From assembly GCA_905176665.1 (NCBI GenBank), contig CAJINA010000072.1:1-64000 (forward strand): 64,000 bases of DNA, read 5' to 3'. The stretch is from Olavius algarvensis Delta 4 endosymbiont. Its GTDB lineage: Bacteria; Desulfobacterota; Desulfobacteria; Desulfobacterales; CAJINA01. The notes beneath the pieces are model-generated. The model was not told the DNA's origin, did no database searches, and saw only the letters and a list, made by a program, of their open reading frames with translations. Within the stretch, counting starts at the first letter, position 1, and every line of letters begins with the position of its first letter. This document shows positions 60,231 through 64,000 of the stretch, in pieces. The translations under genes and the position numbers were made by a program.

Positions 60231-61685
60231 TCAATTAGAGCCTGATTTTTCAATTTTCATTTTGAGCCGCCGGTAGGCAACCAGGGCTGCCAGCGCACGA
60301 GCCGCCCGCCCGGGGTCAGGCAGGACCGGCAGCCCCAGCGCATACAGCATGCGGGCAAATGGATCTTCATGGTTCCGAAACGAAAATCCGACCAACGGTT
60401 TTCCGTGTTTGGCAGGTAATGCCGCTATGGCCTCGGCGATGGTGGCCAGGACCTGCTCGGTTTCCGATTCCAATTGATCTGCGGCCACGCCCATCAGTTC
60501 CAGCGATTGCCGCACCGTTTTGCTCGGGACCAGGAAGTAGGTGAGTACGCTGCGACAAGACGGACTTTCAAGCAGGATCTCGGGAATTTTCAAATAGTAG
60601 TCCAGGGGATTGCGGGTGAAGGTCAGGTCGATCGGATTATGGCAGCTGCCGGTGTGCGGTACGAACGGTGCGAGCCTGGCAAGGGTGTCCGCGTCAAGGG
60701 CGGGCAGCTTCAGACCAGACCGGCCGCAGGCATCCGCCGCCACGGCCCCGGGACCCCCGGAGTGGGTCTGGATGATGACCTCCTTGCCGGCCGGTATGGG
60801 GCACGTCCCCAGGACCCAGCAAAAATCAAAGAGTTCAGTAATGGAATCGGCCCGGATGACGCCGCTTTGCCTGAAGATGCCTGTGTAAAGCCGGTCCGGC
60901 CCGGCCAGGGCGCCGGTATGGGAGAAGCCGGCTCGCCGGCCCTCTTCCGAGCCGCCTACATAATAGGCCACGATAGGCTTGTGGGGCACGATGGCCCGCG
61001 CCGTTTCGATAAATTCCCGGCCCCGGCGGATGCTTTCAATGTAGAGCGCGATAACCCGTGTGTGGGGGCACCGGGCCAGGTATTGCAAACAGTCCACCAG
61101 GTCGATATCGGCTTCATTGCCCACACTGAAACCGGTGGAATAACCCAGTCCATAGCGCCCCAGGTAGTCGAACATCTGGGTAATGAAGCTGCCGCTCTGG
61201 GAGGCCATGCCGATAAATCCGGGTCGTATGTCATAGGGCAGAAAGGTAGAATTGAGCCTGTGGTGACTGTTCACGATCCCAGTGCAGTTGGGACCCAGAA
61301 ACCGGATGCCGTGTTTTTGGGCAACATTTTCCAGCGCCTGTTGCAGCTGGGCGCCTGCAGCACCTATTTCGGTGAATCCGCCGGAAACGACGATCGCATG
61401 CCGAATGCCCTTTTGGCCGCAGGCATCCAGGGTTTCCGCCACGATAGCGGTGGGCAGTACCAGTACGGCCAGGTCCGGCACCTGGGGCAGGTCCGCGACG
61501 GCCCCAAACGCCTCCAGGCCCTGTACCTGTGCTTCTTTGGGGTGCACGGGGTAAAGCCGGCCGGTAAATCCGAGGGCCCGGATCGAATTGAGGATGCTGG
61601 TCCCCATGGCTGACGGATTGTTGGAGGCGCCGAAAAAGGCAATGCTTTCGGGATTGGCGATTTTGTAGAGGGGGCTGTTTTCCAT
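60231..61685 (-). CDS. Acyl-CoA synthetase (ADP-forming), alpha subunit
   Basis: A 484-residue alpha-type subunit: a CoA-binding Rossmann domain (IAFFGASNNPSAMGTSILN), then two CoA-ligase domains. The phosphohistidine is expected in FSHTGALAGPD. It makes or breaks acyl-CoA with ATP/ADP and phosphate, together with the ATP-grasp beta subunit encoded upstream. In anaerobes it can save ATP compared with AMP-forming ligases. ATG 61685 is chosen; a GTG four codons earlier is possible. Confidence 0.9.
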   Translation of the reverse strand: MENSPLYKIANPESIAFFGASNNPSAMGTSILNSIRALGFTGRLYPVHPKEAQVQGLEAFGAVADLPQVPDLAVLVLPTAIVAETLDACGQKGIRHAIVVSGGFTEIGAAGAQLQQALENVAQKHGIRFLGPNCTGIVNSHHRLNSTFLPYDIRPGFIGMASQSGSFITQMFDYLGRYGLGYSTGFSVGNEADIDLVDCLQYLARCPHTRVIALYIESIRRGREFIETARAIVPHKPIVAYYVGGSEEGRRAGFSHTGALAGPDRLYTGIFRQSGVIRADSITELFDFCWVLGTCPIPAGKEVIIQTHSGGPGAVAADACGRSGLKLPALDADTLARLAPFVPHTGSCHNPIDLTFTRNPLDYYLKIPEILLESPSCRSVLTYFLVPSKTVRQSLELMGVAADQLESETEQVLATIAEAIAALPAKHGKPLVGFSFRNHEDPFARMLYALGLPVLPDPGRAARALAALVAYRRLKMKIEKSGSN

Positions 61686-61731
61686 GGAACCAGGCACGTC
61701 TTATTGGATCCTATACGTTTGGTTGTCTAGC

Positions 61732-61863
61732 GCAACTTTCAGGTTTATAAAAGTTCAGGTCAATAATCGGTATCGGGATCGAAATCGGGGTTAGAACGAC
61801 ATTCCCAGCATCGATTTCGATCCCGATGGCGATTTCGATTTTGATTAAAACCCCGAAGTTGAC
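61732..61863. repeat. 130-bp element with terminal inverted repeats, copy 2
   Basis: Ends GCAACTTTCAGG (61732) and CCCCGAAGTTGACTT resemble those of the element at 12954-13083. The inner stem ATCGGGATCGAAATCG (61772-61787) and CGATTTCGATCCCGAT (61812-61827) is perfect, and a 21-nt core is identical to copy 1. It lies between the beta and alpha synthetase genes. Confidence 0.7.
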
Positions 61864-61875
61864 TTATTATCGGTT

Positions 61876-62583
61876 CTAAACACCCTCAGCCTTCAAGCCT
61901 GTATCCAGCACAATCAGGGCGTCCACGGCCACACACCGGCCCTCCGGATTTACCAGCAGCGGGTTGATATCGAGTTCGCTGACCTGGGGGAACCGAACGG
62001 CTATGTCAGCCACGGCCAAAAGGGTCTCGGCCAGGTGTTCACGATCGACCGGCGGCTCCCCCCGGAACGCATCAAAGATCCGGGCACTGCGTAGTTCGGC
62101 CATCATATCCAGTGCTTCCACCCGGTCGAAAGGCGCCGCCCTGAAAGCGGTGTCGGCCAGCACTTCAGTGAAGATGCCGCCCAGGCCCAGCATGACACAG
62201 GGACCAAATTGGGCATCGCGATTGAAACCGACAACCAGTTCGCGCCTGCCGGGTACCATGGCCTGGACGAGAATGCCGTCCGGCGGGGGGGCGATGGCCT
62301 TCAGGCTTTCAAACGTCTGCTGCAAATCCGTTTGAGTGGTAATGTTTAAAACGACGCCACCGGATTCGGTCTTGTGCAGCAACTGGGGCGAGCAGGCTTT
62401 CATGGCGACGGGATAAACGATCTGGTCCGCGGCCTCTCTGGCTTCCCGGGCGGTTTTGGCCAGTACTTCGGTGGCGACCGGTATGCCGAATTCAGCCAGC
62501 ACTTGTTTAGATTCAAATTCTGAGAGTGTGTGGCGTCGGTTGGCCAGGGTGTCTTGAATGATCTTGCTAGCGGTTGTGGGCAT
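61876..62583 (-). CDS. Acyl-CoA synthetase (ADP-forming), beta subunit
   Basis: A 235-residue ATP-grasp beta subunit. It begins with a short helical lead (LSEFESKQVLAEFGIPVA) typical of the family, followed by MKACSPQLLHKTESGGV and MLGLGGIFTEVLAD; DINPLLVNPEG is near the C-terminus. With the alpha subunit it forms the active enzyme. The 190-bp gap to alpha contains the MITE-like element, an unusual separation for such a pair. Weak ribosome site. Confidence 0.9.
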   Translation of the reverse strand: MPTTASKIIQDTLANRRHTLSEFESKQVLAEFGIPVATEVLAKTAREAREAADQIVYPVAMKACSPQLLHKTESGGVVLNITTQTDLQQTFESLKAIAPPPDGILVQAMVPGRRELVVGFNRDAQFGPCVMLGLGGIFTEVLADTAFRAAPFDRVEALDMMAELRSARIFDAFRGEPPVDREHLAETLLAVADIAVRFPQVSELDINPLLVNPEGRCVAVDALIVLDTGLKAEGV

Positions 62584-62902
62584 GGACGATGCCTTTTCTA
62601 TTCTTATTAAAGGACGGCGGGCGTTGCCGAAACCTGGTCCTTACGTTGATTGCTATCTCTCTGTCAATGATTGTCAAAGACTTAGGTCCAGGGCGCCATG
62701 GTGGACATGCGCTGATTATTCGGGAACCGCTCCCCGGAAGGACCAGATTCCTCCCCCGGTACCTGCTTGCATGCTCCGGGGAGCAACTCCCGGCATTACA
62801 TTGCAGCCACTCGATATCAAGCGACTGATTTTATTTAGCCTTTAAAAACCTCGTCCTCAGGACCATGTCAGAGGCATTTGGCTATGTCGTAAAACAGGTT
62901 TG
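62584..62902. other. Intergenic stretch, no gene supported
   Basis: About 320 bp between the synthetase beta start and the CGCAGAG hairpin. It has a GC-rich hairpin-prone part (CCGGGGAGCAACTCCCGG near 62776-62794). Frames on the plus strand look non-coding. Confidence 0.5.
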
Positions 62903-63063
62903 TCGCGCAGAGGCGCAGAGCCGCAGAGAACCCATGAATATCACCGGCTTCGCCGGTTAAAATCCAAAAGGCCCTTTGAGCCTGAAGCCTGAAACGCTTT
63001 TCGCGCGATAGCGCGATGAAAATCCGTTCTTGCCTTTCTCTGCGTCTTTGCGCCTCTGCGCGA
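62903..63063. repeat. CGCAGAG-unit hairpin, copy 3
   Basis: Left arm TCGCGCAGAGGCGCAGAGCC (from 62903) and right arm TTTGCGCCTCTGCGCGA (ending 63063) pair imperfectly over about 28 bp. Smaller palindromes GGCTTCGCCGG and TCGCGCGATAGCGCGA lie inside. Same family as 27468-27632 and 31415-31560. Confidence 0.8.
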
Positions 63064-63080
63064 TTCATGGTTTTGGTATT

Positions 63081-63291
63081 GTGTTTTGACGGTGATGCCC
63101 CTTTTCAGGGCGTCTCAAAGCCTGGCCCTCTGAGGCTGTGTAACAATGTCCCCTTTGGCCCCATCTCGGCGTCAGATCAAAATTATAAACCTCAAAATAC
63201 TCAATGTATTCCTGCGGTTGAAATTTTGATCTTCCTTGACCTGGAGCCAAATTGAACATTGTGACACAGCCTCTCTGGGCCAGGATGCTTT
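63081..63291 (+). other. Two-hairpin motif, interrupted copy
   Basis: Left part 63081-63132 (GTGTTTTG, GACG/CGTC stem around GCCCCTTTTCAGGG, then CAAAGCCTGG) and right part 63273-63291 (GGGCCAGG) match the motif at 9254-9320, but hairpin element J lies between the two halves of the second hairpin. Confidence 0.6.
63133..63272. repeat. Long hairpin element, copy J, with flanking direct repeat
   Basis: Arms AGGCTGTGTxACAATGT pair at 16 of 17 positions (63133 on; ending 63272). The interior has CCCATCTCGGCG, the apex CTCAAAATACTCAATGTATTCCTGCGG and TTGACCTGGAGCCAAATT. CTCTG occurs directly on both sides (63128-63132, 63273-63277), as expected for a 5-bp target duplication. Confidence 0.8.
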
Positions 63292-63316
63292 ACCCGCCAT
63301 ATTTTTAAGATAGCCT

Positions 63317-64000
63317 CTACGCATTGTACATGGATTCTATTTCCCGGGCATACATCTTTTGGACAACTCTGCGTTTCAGCTTTAAGGACGGTGTCAACTC
63401 GCCGGTCTCCTGGGAGAATTCATTCTTGATGATCCGGTACTGCTTAATGGTTTCAAACCGGGCCAGCTTATCGTTTTTGGCTTGTACATGTTTGTCCACG
63501 ATGGCCAGGAAATCCGGGTTATCCAACAGGTCCACCGGCTGGGTATGGTCGATGGCGTTTTCGGCGGCCAGGCTGACAGCGCGTTCCATGTTCAGGGTTA
63601 TCAGAGCGCTCAGGTATTTGCGGCGGTCGCCGATCACCATGAAATGCGCGAACAGCGGATCGCTGATGAAGGTGCCCTCGATCTTCTGGGGGGCGATATT
63701 CTTGCCGCCGGAAGTGATGATCAGGTTTTTCTTGCGGTCGGTTATCATCAAAAATCCGGCGTCATCGAACCGCCCGATATCACCGCTGATAAAATAGCCG
63801 TTTTCGTCAAAGCTGGTTTTGGTCTCAGCTTCCATCTGCCAGTACCCCTGGAACACGTTGTCGCCGCCCACCAGGATTTCACCATCCTGTGCAATCTTAA
63901 TATCAACGCCCGGCAGCGGGCGTCCCACGGTGCCGATGCGATAATCGGCCAAATTGCTCATGGTGGCCGGTGCGAAGCATTCGGTCATGCCGTAGCCCTC
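63317..64000 (-). CDS. Long-chain acyl-CoA synthetase (AMP-forming), 3' part
   Basis: The C-terminal 228 codons of an AMP-forming acyl-CoA synthetase; the frame is open to the window end, so the 5' part lies outside. EGYGMTECF is the acyl-adenylate motif, and SGDIGRFDDAGFLMITDRKKNLIITSGGK (given here in parts: SGDIGRFDD, GFLMITDRKK, LIITSGGKN) is the FadD15-type core. A long C-terminal region follows (ENAIDHTQPVDLL), as in eukaryotic-like long-chain enzymes. It would activate fatty acids for the beta-oxidation genes in this window. Confidence 0.93.
   Translation of the reverse strand, partial: EGYGMTECFAPATMSNLADYRIGTVGRPLPGVDIKIAQDGEILVGGDNVFQGYWQMEAETKTSFDENGYFISGDIGRFDDAGFLMITDRKKNLIITSGGKNIAPQKIEGTFISDPLFAHFMVIGDRRKYLSALITLNMERAVSLAAENAIDHTQPVDLLDNPDFLAIVDKHVQAKNDKLARFETIKQYRIIKNEFSQETGELTPSLKLKRRVVQKMYAREIESMYNA

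Noticed and set aside
62558..62845. 95-codon plus-strand frame
   Set aside because: Overlaps the antisense start of the synthetase beta gene, with no ribosome site or conserved-looking segment.
2848..63272. CRISPR-like repeats
   Set aside because: Copies are scattered singly over 60 kb with no regular spacers and no cas genes.

Overview
The window reads as chromosome of a Gram-negative, moderately GC-rich anaerobe, most likely a sulfate-reducing or syntrophic member of the Desulfobacterota (Desulfobacteraceae/Desulfosarcina-like). This is inferred from gene content: many acyl-CoA dehydrogenases, an ADP-forming acyl-CoA synthetase, tripartite tricarboxylate transporters, a sigma-54 activator and large PAS/receiver sensor proteins. 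I see no rRNA, tRNA, CRISPR array, transposase, phage gene or plasmid gene.

Layout. 1-4.2 kb: secreted transglutaminase-like protein, orphan CheW, a protein with two ribbon-helix-helix-like segments, and a stand-alone receiver. 4.5-16.2 kb: fatty-acid oxidation block with a thiolase, five acyl-CoA dehydrogenases (two of about 615 aa, three of about 380 aa), a PilZ protein and a TetR regulator. 16.3-18.3 kb: three small genes ending in a YprB-like nuclease. 18.5-21.6 kb: a 1016-residue hybrid sensor kinase. 21.7-24.7 kb: a two-gene unit of an ATP-grasp enzyme and a KamA-family radical SAM enzyme that lacks the lysine-binding residues of lysine 2,3-aminomutase. 24.8-33.2 kb: a seven-gene minus-strand operon (carboxyltransferase, biotin carboxylase, biotin carrier, LiuC/AtuE-like hydratase, gamma-carbonic-anhydrase-like protein, AtuA, TIGR03084). 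It lies divergent to a sigma-54 activator, with a candidate -24/-12 promoter and upstream inverted repeats between them. 35-43.5 kb: asparaginase, J-domain protein, phosphoesterase, hydrolase, cysteine-cluster protein, an SDR/acyltransferase/dienoyl-CoA-isomerase operon and a zinc-ribbon protein. 44-53.9 kb: a GntR-controlled acid-sugar catabolic operon with TctCBA transporter, isomerase, DUF1537 kinase, class II aldolase and a PanB-type enzyme, followed by an AEC carrier. 54-58 kb: MoxR, DUF58 and TgpA-type transglutaminase. 58-64 kb: WecB, a flavodoxin with an added zinc ribbon, the two subunits of an ADP-forming acyl-CoA synthetase, and the 3' part of an AMP-forming long-chain acyl-CoA synthetase cut by the window end.

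The main unexplained signal lies between genes. Most gaps over about 130 bp hold a long inverted-repeat element. One family (nine copies seen) has outer arms that differ from copy to copy but pair within each copy, around a shared interior. Six of the nine start or end 0-6 bp after a stop codon. One copy splits a two-hairpin motif that is intact elsewhere in the window and is flanked by a 5-bp direct repeat. Further hairpin families include one built of CGCAGAG-type units and one of about 130 bp with terminal inverted repeats. These could be mobile, RNA-level or transcription-ending structures. With the KamA/ATP-grasp pair they are the best candidates here for undescribed biology.

Functionally, the window supports activation of fatty or branched acids (two synthetase types), dehydrogenation, hydration and thiolysis, with a carboxylation branch like that of leucine/isovalerate or acyclic-terpene catabolism. 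A separate island imports and breaks down small sugar acids.
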